A DNA stretch of 6,972 nucleotides from Halomonas sp. (GCA_007129225.1 SKVX01000174.1:1-6972), one strand, 5' to 3'; numbered from the stretch's first letter, positions 1 to 5,981 are shown. A program made the numbers and translations. The notes: generated by a model not told the origin, from the sequence alone.

Positions 1-1769
1 GCTGCGGTATTGGCGAGGACGACCTGCCATTGGCCCTGTCGCGTCATGCCACCAGCAAGATCGCATCGCTGGAAGAGCTCGAGGGCGTTGCCAGCCTGGG
101 CTTTCGCGGCGAAGCGCTGGCCTCGATCAGCTCGGTGTCGCGGCTGGAGCTGGTGGCGAATGTCGACGAGGACCCCCGCAACGGCTGGCGCGTGGTGGCC
201 GAGGGCCGCCAGATGGAGCCGCGGGTCACGCCGGCGCCGCACCCTCGCGGCACCTCCCTGACGGTTCGCGACCTGTTCTTCAATACACCGGCGCGGCGCA
301 AGTTCCTGCGTACCGAGAAGACCGAATACGGCCATGTGGAGGAGGCGTTTCGTCGTCTGGCACTGTCCCGTTTCGATATTGCCTGGGTTCTTCGGCACAA
401 CCAGAAGACGGTGCATCAGCTACCCGCCAGTCCGGATGCGGCGGCTCGCGAGCGTCGCATCTCGGCACTGCTCGGCAAGGGCTTTCTCGACAATGCCCTG
501 CACCTGGATCTCGCGGCAGGAAGCCTCAGGCTATGGGGCTGGGTCGGCTTGCCCACCCACTCCCGGGCCCAGGCCGACCAGCAGTACTTCTTCGTCAACG
601 GCCGGGTGGTGCGCGATCGGCTGGTGGCCCACGCCATACGCCAGGCCTATCGGGACGTGCTGTTTCATGGCCGCCATCCGGTGTTCGTGCTCTACCTCGA
701 GGTCGATCCCATGGTGGTGGATGTCAATGTCCATCCCACCAAGCATGAGGTGCGTTTCCGCGACGGCCGCATGGTGCATGACTTCCTTTTTTCGAGCCTG
801 CATCGGGCCCTGGCCGAGGCGCGTCCCGGCGAGCAGAGCGAGCATGCCGGCGACGTGGCCGAGGGTCTGCCGGAAAGCGACGAGGCGGGCCGAGGGGAGC
901 ATGAGGTCCGTGAAGGCGGTGGGCGCTGGCAACAGCATCCCATGGCGCTGCACGCTCAGCCCGGTGGCGACGGCGAGCGAGTGACGCCGGATCGCGTGCG
1001 GGCCTTCATGAGTGGCTATCGTGCGCTGCACCCGGAACATGAGGAGAGCCTGCTCACCCCTCAGCCGGCCGGGCCTGGCGCCGGTGGCAGTGCGGCCGAT
1101 ACGGCCCTGGCCGAGCGCCACCCCGCCGTTGCCGGAACCGCACCTGCATCACGGCCTCGATTGCCGGAGGAGGATGCCACCCGGGCGCCACCGCTGGGGT
1201 TCGCCATCGCCCAGCTGCACGGGATCTACATACTCTCCGAGACGGAGCGGGGCCTGATGATCGTCGACATGCACGCCGCTCATGAGCGTATCGTCTATGA
1301 GCGCATGAAGCAGCAGGTGCACGGTGGTGCTCTCGAGGCCCAGCCATTGCTGGTGCCGGTATCGCTGGCGGCCAGCGCCGCGGAAGTCGCCACCGCCGAG
1401 GCCGAGCGCGACGCCTTCTCCCGCTTCGGGGTGGAGCTCGACGTGGCGGGCCCCGAGACGTTGTTGGTGCGCCAGGTGCCGGCGCTTTTGATGGATGCCG
1501 ATGTCGAGCCGCTGATTCGTGACATGCTGAGCGACCTGGAGCGCTACGGCCGGTCCGATCGCCTGGAGGCCCGTGTCAACGAGCTGCTGGCCACCATGGC
1601 CTGCCATGGCAGCGTGCGAGCCAATCGGCGGCTGACGGTCGCGGAAATGAACGCCCTGCTGCGTGACATGGAGCGCACCGAGCGCAGCGGCCAGTGCAAT
1701 CACGGTCGTCCCACCTGGACCGAGATGAGCATGAAGGAGCTGGACCGGCTCTTTATGAGGGGACAGTAG
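1..1769 (+). CDS. mutL: DNA mismatch repair protein MutL, endonuclease type (5' partial)
   Basis: MutL is the mismatch-repair mediator that links MutS mismatch recognition to strand incision. The reading frame is open from base 3, and the first visible residues (CGIG) are the end of the GHKL ATPase DxGxG motif, so about 60 N-terminal residues, including the catalytic Glu/Asn motif, lie off the left edge. About 588 residues are visible. They include RHATSKI, the ATP-lid motif GFRGEAL (nt 99-119), NTPARRKFL, and VNVHPTKHEVRF of the transducer domain. A poorly conserved, charged and Gly/Pro-rich linker follows (about nt 810-1190), then the C-terminal dimerisation domain. That domain carries DMHAAHERIVYE (nt 1266-1301), matching DQHA(X)2E(X)4E with Q replaced by M, plus ACHGSVRA (from nt 1599) and CNHGRP (nt 1695-1712). 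These are the metal-binding motifs of nicking MutL proteins, which E. coli MutL lacks. The TTG at 30 is internal, not a start. Identification is very secure. Confidence 0.97.
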   Translation, partial: CGIGEDDLPLALSRHATSKIASLEELEGVASLGFRGEALASISSVSRLELVANVDEDPRNGWRVVAEGRQMEPRVTPAPHPRGTSLTVRDLFFNTPARRKFLRTEKTEYGHVEEAFRRLALSRFDIAWVLRHNQKTVHQLPASPDAAARERRISALLGKGFLDNALHLDLAAGSLRLWGWVGLPTHSRAQADQQYFFVNGRVVRDRLVAHAIRQAYRDVLFHGRHPVFVLYLEVDPMVVDVNVHPTKHEVRFRDGRMVHDFLFSSLHRALAEARPGEQSEHAGDVAEGLPESDEAGRGEHEVREGGGRWQQHPMALHAQPGGDGERVTPDRVRAFMSGYRALHPEHEESLLTPQPAGPGAGGSAADTALAERHPAVAGTAPASRPRLPEEDATRAPPLGFAIAQLHGIYILSETERGLMIVDMHAAHERIVYERMKQQVHGGALEAQPLLVPVSLAASAAEVATAEAERDAFSRFGVELDVAGPETLLVRQVPALLMDADVEPLIRDMLSDLERYGRSDRLEARVNELLATMACHGSVRANRRLTVAEMNALLRDMERTERSGQCNHGRPTWTEMSMKELDRLFMRGQ

Positions 1770-1785
1770 CTCCTTGTTACTGTCC
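1761..1785 (+). other. Hairpin overlapping the mutL stop codon
   Basis: GGACAGTA (1761-1768) is followed by its exact reverse complement TACTGTCC (1778-1785). In RNA the stem extends inward by a G-U pair (1769/1777) and a C-G pair (1770/1776), giving 10 base pairs around the loop TCCTT. The mutL TAG stop (1767-1769) lies inside the stem. The next bases are GC-rich with no T-tract, so it is not a canonical intrinsic terminator. It could protect the mutL 3' end, attenuate read-through or be a processing site. Confidence 0.6.
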
Positions 1786-1805
1786 GCGGGGCCTTGTCAG
1801 GAGCG

Positions 1806-1900
1806 CTGGGGGCAGGTCGCAGCGAGGGTCTTTTTCCAGGGAAGGAAAAAGTAGCGTACAGGGAGGTATTTACAGCGCCCTCGCGGAGACCTGCCGCCAG
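1806..1900. repeat. 95-base imperfect inverted-repeat element, three-way-junction fold
   Basis: The arms 1806-1828 and 1878-1900 are complementary at 20 of 23 positions (mismatches at 1810/1896, 1819/1887 and 1821/1885). The enclosed part holds a perfect 8-bp hairpin, CTTTTTCC (1830-1837) and GGAAAAAG (1844-1851), with loop AGGGAA, and a short one, TAC (1857-1859) and GTA (1866-1868), with loop AGGGAG. As RNA it would form a closing stem with two arms presenting GGA. An alternative 5-bp hairpin, ACCTG-CCGC-CAGGT (1889-1902), competes with the right arm. From memory it resembles dispersed intergenic elements of Halomonas-like genomes with loops of the CATCCCTG type (reverse strand). I cannot confirm copy number here. 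No coding sequence is apparent in the whole 1770-1956 gap. Confidence 0.65.
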
Positions 1901-1935
1901 GTAAGCTCCTGTACCTGTAAGCTATGCAATTGATC

Positions 1936-1943
1936 GGAATGAG
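1936..1943 (+). promoter_or_regulatory. Weak ribosome-binding site of miaA
   Basis: GGAATGAG is the only purine-rich stretch before the miaA ATG at 1957. Its GAG ends 13 bases from the start, which is farther than usual. An in-frame TGA at 1948-1950 rules out any earlier start, so ATG 1957 is forced despite the poor site. Initiation of miaA may therefore be inefficient. Confidence 0.4.
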
Positions 1944-1956
1944 TTGCTGATACCCA

Positions 1957-2895
1957 ATGCCAGATACCCGTCCCCCCGCTATCCTGCTGATGGGCCCCAC
2001 CGCCGCCGGCAAGACCGACCTGGCCATGGCGCTGCATGAGCGCCTCGAGTGTGACCTGATCAGCATGGATTCGGCCATGGTCTACCGCGGCATGGACATC
2101 GGCAGCGCCAAGCCCTCGCCCCAAGAGCTTGCCCGGGCGCCGCACCGCTTGATCGACATTCGCGACCCGGCCGAGCCCTACTCGGCGGCGGATTTTCGCG
2201 ATGACGCACTGCGCGAGATGCGACAAATCACCGCGGCTGGCCGGGTGCCGCTGCTGGTGGGCGGCACCATGATGTACGCCAAGCGGCTGGTCGAGGGCGT
2301 GGCCGACCTGCCCCCGGCCGACCCGGCGATACGCGCCGAGCTGCTGCGTGAGGTCGAACGTGACGGGCTCGCCGCCCTGCATGAGGCCTTGTCGCGTATC
2401 GATCCCGAGTCCGCTCGACGCATTCACCCCAACGACCCACAGCGTCTGATGCGTGCCATGGAGGTCTATCGGGCCAGCAATGTGACGCTCACGGAACTCT
2501 GGCGGCAGCAACGCCCTGAAACCTTCCCGTGGAAAGTGTTGTCGATAGGAGTCACGCCACTCGCACGCCGTATCCTGCACGAGCGTATTGCCCGACGCTT
2601 CGATGCCATGCTGGAGGCCGGCTTGATCGGGGAGGTGGAGGCGCTGCGTGCCCGTGGCGACCTTCATGCCGACCTGCCCTCCATGAAGAGTGTGGGCTAC
2701 CGTCAGGTATGGGACTATCTCGATGGCAAGAGTGATGTCGAGCAGCTGCGCCATCGCACCGTCGTTGCGACGCGGCAACTGGCAAAGCGCCAATTGACCT
2801 GGTTGCGTGGCTGGCCGGGTCTACACTGGGTCGATACCCAAGGTGACGACGCGTTGAGTGAAATCCTGAAATTCGTGCGCGAATTCGGCTCTTAG
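1957..2895 (+). CDS. miaA: tRNA dimethylallyltransferase MiaA
   Basis: MiaA transfers a dimethylallyl group from dimethylallyl pyrophosphate to N6 of A37 in tRNAs that read UNN codons, the first step towards ms2i6A. The 312 residues match the usual bacterial length. The P-loop GPTAAGKT is at residues 13-20. Next comes DSAMVYRGMDIGSAKP, beginning at Asp38, which corresponds to the catalytic Asp of E. coli MiaA. APHRLIDIRDP, YSAADFRDDAL and the substrate-channel motif LLVGGTMMY follow, then RIHPNDPQRLMRAMEV, DLPSMKSVGYRQVWDYL and, from about residue 272, TRQLAKRQLTWLRGW. The ATG at 1957 is the first possible start after an in-frame stop at 1948. The gene lies between mutL and hfq, as in most gammaproteobacteria. 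In E. coli, hfq promoters lie within miaA; I found no convincing equivalent here. The product and symbol are secure. Confidence 0.98.
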   Translation: MPDTRPPAILLMGPTAAGKTDLAMALHERLECDLISMDSAMVYRGMDIGSAKPSPQELARAPHRLIDIRDPAEPYSAADFRDDALREMRQITAAGRVPLLVGGTMMYAKRLVEGVADLPPADPAIRAELLREVERDGLAALHEALSRIDPESARRIHPNDPQRLMRAMEVYRASNVTLTELWRQQRPETFPWKVLSIGVTPLARRILHERIARRFDAMLEAGLIGEVEALRARGDLHADLPSMKSVGYRQVWDYLDGKSDVEQLRHRTVVATRQLAKRQLTWLRGWPGLHWVDTQGDDALSEILKFVREFGS

Positions 2896-2937
2896 CGTAA
2901 GATGTTGGCTTCGAGTGGCCGGGTGACCAGGCCGAGC

Positions 2938-2955
2938 CGGCATGGTGTCATGCCG
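2938..2955 (+). other. Perfect 7-bp hairpin between miaA and hfq
   Basis: CGGCATG (2938-2944) and CATGCCG (2949-2955) are exact reverse complements around the tetraloop GTGT. With one bulged C (2937), G2936-C2956 and A2935-T2957 can add to the stem. It lies 42 bases after the miaA stop and 65 bases before the hfq ATG. It is followed by TTAAGG rather than a T-run, so it is not a standard terminator. It may be an mRNA processing or stability element, or the DNA palindrome of a regulator. The rest of the 2896-3020 gap shows no clear promoter. Confidence 0.5.
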
Positions 2956-3007
2956 CTTAAGGCAGACAACCCAAGAACACAACTTCCACCCCTCATGAGA
3001 ACGTTTT

Positions 3008-3016
3008 AGGGAGAGG
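3008..3016 (+). promoter_or_regulatory. Strong ribosome-binding site of hfq, possibly occluded
   Basis: AGGGAGAGG directly precedes the ATG at 3021 and fixes the start. Bases 2988-2994 (ACCCCTC) can pair with 3011-3017 (GAGAGGT) at 6 of 7 positions across a 16-base loop, which could mask the site. The AGGGA core also fits the A-N-GGA pattern bound by CsrA/RsmA, but any strong Shine-Dalgarno sequence resembles this, so that reading is tentative. Confidence 0.65.
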
Positions 3017-3020
3017 TAGC

Positions 3021-3272
3021 ATGTCCAAAGGGCAATCCCTTCAAGACCCGTACCTGAATATTCTGCGCAAGGAGCGCATTCCGGTGTCGATTTTCCTGGT
3101 CAACGGCATCAAGCTGCAGGGACAGATCGAGTCATTCGATCAGTTCGTCATACTGCTGCGAAATACCGTCAGCCAGATGGTATACAAGCATGCCATTTCC
3201 ACCGTGGTGCCATCGCGCAATGTGCGTCTGCCGCCGCAGGATCCAGCGGCTCAGCCGGAAAGCAACGTGTGA
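3021..3272 (+). CDS. hfq: RNA chaperone Hfq
   Basis: Hfq is an Sm-like hexameric ring that binds small RNAs and mRNAs and promotes their pairing. The product has 83 residues, close to Pseudomonas Hfq and much shorter than the 102 of E. coli, because the disordered C-terminal tail is short and Pro/Gln-rich (roughly residues 67-83) without a strongly acidic tip. The core is nearly identical to the family: KGQSLQDP with proximal-face Gln8 and Asp9, the rim patch R16-K17-E18-R19 (E. coli has RRER), the Sm1 segment NGIKLQGQIESFDQFV, and the Sm2 segment VYKHAISTVVPSR with the K-H pair that contacts uridines. It starts 125 bases after miaA with its own strong ribosome-binding site. Its TGA stop overlaps the ribosome-binding site of hflX, so the two are probably cotranslated. 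Confidence 0.98.
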   Translation: MSKGQSLQDPYLNILRKERIPVSIFLVNGIKLQGQIESFDQFVILLRNTVSQMVYKHAISTVVPSRNVRLPPQDPAAQPESNV

Positions 3273-3284
3273 GGATATTGATTG
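3271..3284 (+). promoter_or_regulatory. hflX ribosome-binding site and TTG start
   Basis: GAGGA (3271-3275) uses the last two bases of the hfq stop and lies six bases before TTG 3282. An in-frame TGA at 3279-3281 immediately precedes this TTG, so no upstream start is possible. The resulting MFFERPDAGE aligns with the N-terminus of HflX in E. coli (MFDRYDAGE), which supports TTG as the true start. The overlap implies translational coupling to hfq. Confidence 0.75.
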
Positions 3285-4604
3285 TTTTTTGAACGTCCCG
3301 ATGCCGGCGAAACGGCAGTACTGGTTCATGTGGACTTTCAGGATGAGCGCGAGCGCGAGGATCCGGGTGAATTTCTGGAACTGGTGCGCTCTGCTGGTGC
3401 CGAGCCGGCCACGCTGCTGAGTGGCAGTCGGCATCGTCCTGATTCGCGTACCTTCATCGGTAGCGGCAAGGTCGAAGAACTGCGTGAAGCGCTAGGTGTG
3501 CATGGCGCGGAACTGGTGATCTTCAACCATGCCCTGAGTCCTTCCCAGGAGCGCAACCTCGAGCAGGTGCTCAAGTGCCGTGTGCTGGATCGCACGGGGC
3601 TCATCCTCGATATCTTCGCTCAGCGGGCACGTACCCATGAAGGCAAGCTGCAGGTGGAGCTGGCGCAACTGGAGTACATGTCGACACGGCTGGTGCGCGG
3701 CTGGACTCACCTTGAGCGACAGAAAGGTGGGATCGGCCTGCGTGGGCCGGGCGAGACCCAGCTGGAGACTGACCGTCGCCTGCTGAGGGCGCGCATCAAG
3801 GCGATCCACAAGCGACTCGAGAAGGTGCGCAGTCAGCGCGCCCAGAATCGACGTGCCCGGGCCAGGGCCGAGATACCCAGTGTCTCGCTGGTCGGTTACA
3901 CCAACGCCGGCAAGTCGACGTTGTTCAATGCGTTGACTGAATCGAAGGTCTATACGGCCGACCAGCTCTTCGCTACCCTCGACCCGACGCTGAGGCGCCT
4001 GGAAATCGGCGATGTGGGCCCTGTGGTACTGGCCGACACCGTCGGTTTCATCCGGCATTTGCCGCACAAGTTGGTGGAGGCGTTTCAGGCCACCCTTCAG
4101 GAGGCGGCCGAAGCCGCGTTGCTGGTGCATGTCATCGATGCAGCGGATCCCGATCGCGAGCGCAATATCGGCGAGGTCGAGGGCGTGCTGAACGAGATCG
4201 GTGCCCTGGACGTACCGATGCTCAAGGTAATGAACAAGATCGATCTGCTCGACAGCGCTCCGCGAATCGAGCGTGACGGCCAGGGTCGCCCCGAAGTTGT
4301 GTGGCTATCGGCTCAGGAGGGGCGGGGGCTCGAGCTGCTGGAAGAGGCGCTTTCGGAGTGCCTCGCCGTCGATGTGATCGACTTTTCCCTGACCCTTTCT
4401 CCGGAACAGGGGCGACTGCGGGCGGGCTTGCATGAGCTCGACGCAGTCAGGGAAGAGCATTTCGAGGAACCGGATGGCAGAGTGGAACTCAAAGTGCGAC
4501 TTCCCCGGCGCGACTTCCTGCAACTGATGTCACGGCTGGATGAGCGGGCCGAGGATTACCTTCCCCCCGAACTGTGTGAACGTCCGGTATGGGAGGGCAG
4601 ATAG
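3282..4604 (+). CDS. hflX: Ribosome-associated GTPase HflX
   Basis: HflX is an Obg-family GTPase that binds 50S subunits and 70S ribosomes and splits stalled or stress-damaged ribosomes. It also has ATPase activity in some species. The 440 residues fit the family (426 in E. coli). The N-terminal HflX domain contains NHALSPSQERNLE and CRVLDRTGLILDIFAQRARTHEGKLQ (shown in part), followed by a helical linker with GWTHLERQKGGIGLRGPGE and TQLETDRRLL. The G domain shows G1 GYTNAGKS (205-212), TLDPTLRR in the switch I region, G3 DTVGF (252-256), G4 NKID (318-321) and G5-like SAQ (from 343). A C-terminal domain of about 75 residues ends at the TAG. The original link to lambda lysogenisation comes from its position beside hflK/hflC; it is not itself part of the FtsH complex. 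Identification is secure, and the TTG start is well supported. Confidence 0.98.
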   Translation: MFFERPDAGETAVLVHVDFQDEREREDPGEFLELVRSAGAEPATLLSGSRHRPDSRTFIGSGKVEELREALGVHGAELVIFNHALSPSQERNLEQVLKCRVLDRTGLILDIFAQRARTHEGKLQVELAQLEYMSTRLVRGWTHLERQKGGIGLRGPGETQLETDRRLLRARIKAIHKRLEKVRSQRAQNRRARARAEIPSVSLVGYTNAGKSTLFNALTESKVYTADQLFATLDPTLRRLEIGDVGPVVLADTVGFIRHLPHKLVEAFQATLQEAAEAALLVHVIDAADPDRERNIGEVEGVLNEIGALDVPMLKVMNKIDLLDSAPRIERDGQGRPEVVWLSAQEGRGLELLEEALSECLAVDVIDFSLTLSPEQGRLRAGLHELDAVREEHFEEPDGRVELKVRLPRRDFLQLMSRLDERAEDYLPPELCERPVWEGR

Positions 4605-4654
4605 CCTAAGGCTGTCTGGCCAGATGGACCGGCTTCCCCATAACAGAATAGCCA

Positions 4655-4672
4655 GGCGCCTAGCTAGGCGCC
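4655..4672. repeat. 18-base perfect palindrome in the hflX-hflK gap
   Basis: GGCGCCTAGCTAGGCGCC is identical to its own reverse complement. As RNA it folds as GGCGCCT / AGGCGCC (7 bp) around the loop AGCT. It lies 50 bases after the hflX stop. No T-tract follows on either strand, so it is not a canonical terminator. A 10-base palindrome, TCTGGCCAGA, also occurs at 4615-4624 in the same gap. The site could be an mRNA processing or stability structure or a dimeric-protein binding site. Confidence 0.55.
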
Positions 4673-4692
4673 GATGACAGGATGGCAACCGA

Positions 4693-4725
4693 CTCCCCCA
4701 CCACCTAATCGATGGTGGCGGGGAG
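4693..4725 (+). other. GC-rich hairpin upstream of hflK
   Basis: CTCCCC (4693-4698) pairs with GGGGAG (4720-4725), and CCACC (4701-4705) with GGTGG (4714-4718). They are separated by a small internal loop (CA opposite C) and capped by TAATCGAT. This gives 11 base pairs, nearly all G-C. The structure ends 12 bases before the hflK Shine-Dalgarno GGAG (4738-4741), so it could slow ribosomes or polymerase entering hflK or block exonucleases. No T-run follows. Confidence 0.55.
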
Positions 4726-4748
4726 CCAACGCAGAGTGGAGACGACAT

Positions 4749-5981
4749 ATGGCTTGGAATGAGCCTGGTGGCGGTGGCAACCAGAATGACCCCTGGAGCG
4801 GAGGGGGCCGACGCGGCGGCGGTAACGGCGGCGGCGGAAACCGTGGGGGTAATCAGGGTCCACCCGACCTTGATGAAGCCCTGAAGAAATTTCAGGACAA
4901 GCTCAACAGCATGCTAGGCGGCCGCGGCGGCAAGGGCGGCGGTGGCAAGGGCGGCAAGGGAGGCAGCGGCAAGCCGCGCAACATCCTGGCGTTGCCCGGC
5001 CTGCTGCTCGTCATTGCCCTGGCGATCTGGGGAGCCTCGGGCTTCTATCTGGTCGATCAGGCGGAACGTGGCGTCGTACTGCGCTTCGGCAAGTTTCAGG
5101 ACGTGGTCACGCCCGGCCTGCACTGGAATCCGCCCTTGATCGATGATGTGCGCATGGTCAACGTGACCCGGGTTCGCTCGCTGACCCAGTCACAGGCAAT
5201 GCTGACCCGTGACGAGAATATCGTCGAGGTCGAGATCTCGGCGCAGTATCAGGTCAACAACCCGCGTGACTTCGTGCTCAACGTGCGTAACCCGCAGCTG
5301 TCGATCGAGAATGCGCTGGATTCCGCACTGCGTCACGTGGTCGGTGGCACCGACATGATCGAGATCCTCACCTCCGGGCGTGAAATTCTCGGTAGCTCCG
5401 TTGCCAGCCGCCTGCAGTCGTATCTGGACAGCTACGGCACCGGTATTCGTCTGCAGACCATCAACATCGAGTCCACCTCGGCGCCGGGACCGGTCATTGA
5501 CGCCTTCGATGACGTGATCAGGGCGCGCGAGGATCGTCAGCGGACCATCAACGAGGGCATGGCTTACGCCAACGCGATCATTCCTGCCGCTCAGGGTCAG
5601 GCGCAGCGCCTGGTCGAGCAGGGCCAGGGTTATCGTGAGTCGGTGGTTGCCGAGGCCCAGGGTCAGGCCAACCGCTTCAATGCACTGCTGGTTCAGTACC
5701 GCAATGCACCGGACATCATGCGTGAGCGCCTCTATCTGGATGCCATCGCCGATGTGTTCGGCAAGACGCCGAAGGTGCTGATCGACGTCAGTGACGAAAC
5801 ACCGCTGATGTACCTGCCTCTCGACCAGCGTCCCGGCGGCACCCGCAGTGGCGAGCGAGAGGGCGACGGTGCCCGTGGCGAGAGCGGTGAGCTGGATCCG
5901 CGCGTCCTCGAGCGGCTCCGTACCACCTCCTCCTCACAGGGCGGTGGCAGCAACAGTGGTATCCGCAGGGAGGGCCGCTAA
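4749..5981 (+). CDS. hflK: FtsH-associated SPFH membrane protein HflK
   Basis: HflK pairs with HflC in a large inner-membrane, periplasm-facing assembly that encloses FtsH and modulates its degradation of membrane proteins and regulators. The ATG at 4749 is chosen because MAWNEPGG matches the E. coli N-terminus MAWNQPG and GGAG (4738-4741) sits seven bases upstream. This gives 410 residues (419 in E. coli). Residues 7-76 are Gly/Asn/Lys-rich, broken by the conserved QGPPDLDEALKKFQDKL (36-52). One transmembrane helix spans about 79-101. The SPFH/band-7 domain begins at QAERGVVLRFGKF (104-116). A long Ala/Gln/Glu-rich helical segment follows (APGPVIDAFDDVIRAREDRQ onward, with repeated QGQA), then PLDQRPGG and a Ser/Gly/Arg tail. 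The frame is open back to ATG 4674, but those 25 codons run through the intergenic hairpin and have no family match. Confidence 0.97.
   Translation: MAWNEPGGGGNQNDPWSGGGRRGGGNGGGGNRGGNQGPPDLDEALKKFQDKLNSMLGGRGGKGGGGKGGKGGSGKPRNILALPGLLLVIALAIWGASGFYLVDQAERGVVLRFGKFQDVVTPGLHWNPPLIDDVRMVNVTRVRSLTQSQAMLTRDENIVEVEISAQYQVNNPRDFVLNVRNPQLSIENALDSALRHVVGGTDMIEILTSGREILGSSVASRLQSYLDSYGTGIRLQTINIESTSAPGPVIDAFDDVIRAREDRQRTINEGMAYANAIIPAAQGQAQRLVEQGQGYRESVVAEAQGQANRFNALLVQYRNAPDIMRERLYLDAIADVFGKTPKVLIDVSDETPLMYLPLDQRPGGTRSGEREGDGARGESGELDPRVLERLRTTSSSQGGGSNSGIRREGR

Noticed and set aside
30..32. TTG at 30 as the start of mutL
   Set aside because: The frame is open to the window edge, and the upstream residues CGIGEDDLP continue the conserved MutL ATPase domain, so the codon is internal.
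1761..1800. Intrinsic terminator after mutL
   Set aside because: The hairpin is good but is followed by GCGGGGCC instead of a T-rich stretch, so Rho-independent termination is not supported.
1856..1920. LexA-type operator suggested by CTGT/ACAG words near a repair gene
   Set aside because: The words ACAG and CTGT occur, but not as CTGT-N8-ACAG; they belong to the inverted-repeat element.
1870..2793. 307-codon minus-strand ORF opposite miaA
   Set aside because: It is antisense to a fully conserved miaA, with composition typical of a shadow frame and no recognisable motif.
2794..2827. Possible sigma-70 promoter for hfq inside miaA: TTGACC and TACACT
   Set aside because: The spacer is 22 bases, too long for a functional pair, and no better -35 sits 16-18 bases before TACACT. 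Both lie in conserved coding sequence.
4674..4748. In-frame 25-codon extension of HflK from ATG 4674
   Set aside because: It reads through the palindrome flank and the GC-rich hairpin, gives a Pro/Trp-rich peptide with no family match, and lacks a good ribosome-binding site. ATG 4749 has GGAG at the right distance and reproduces the family N-terminus MAWN.
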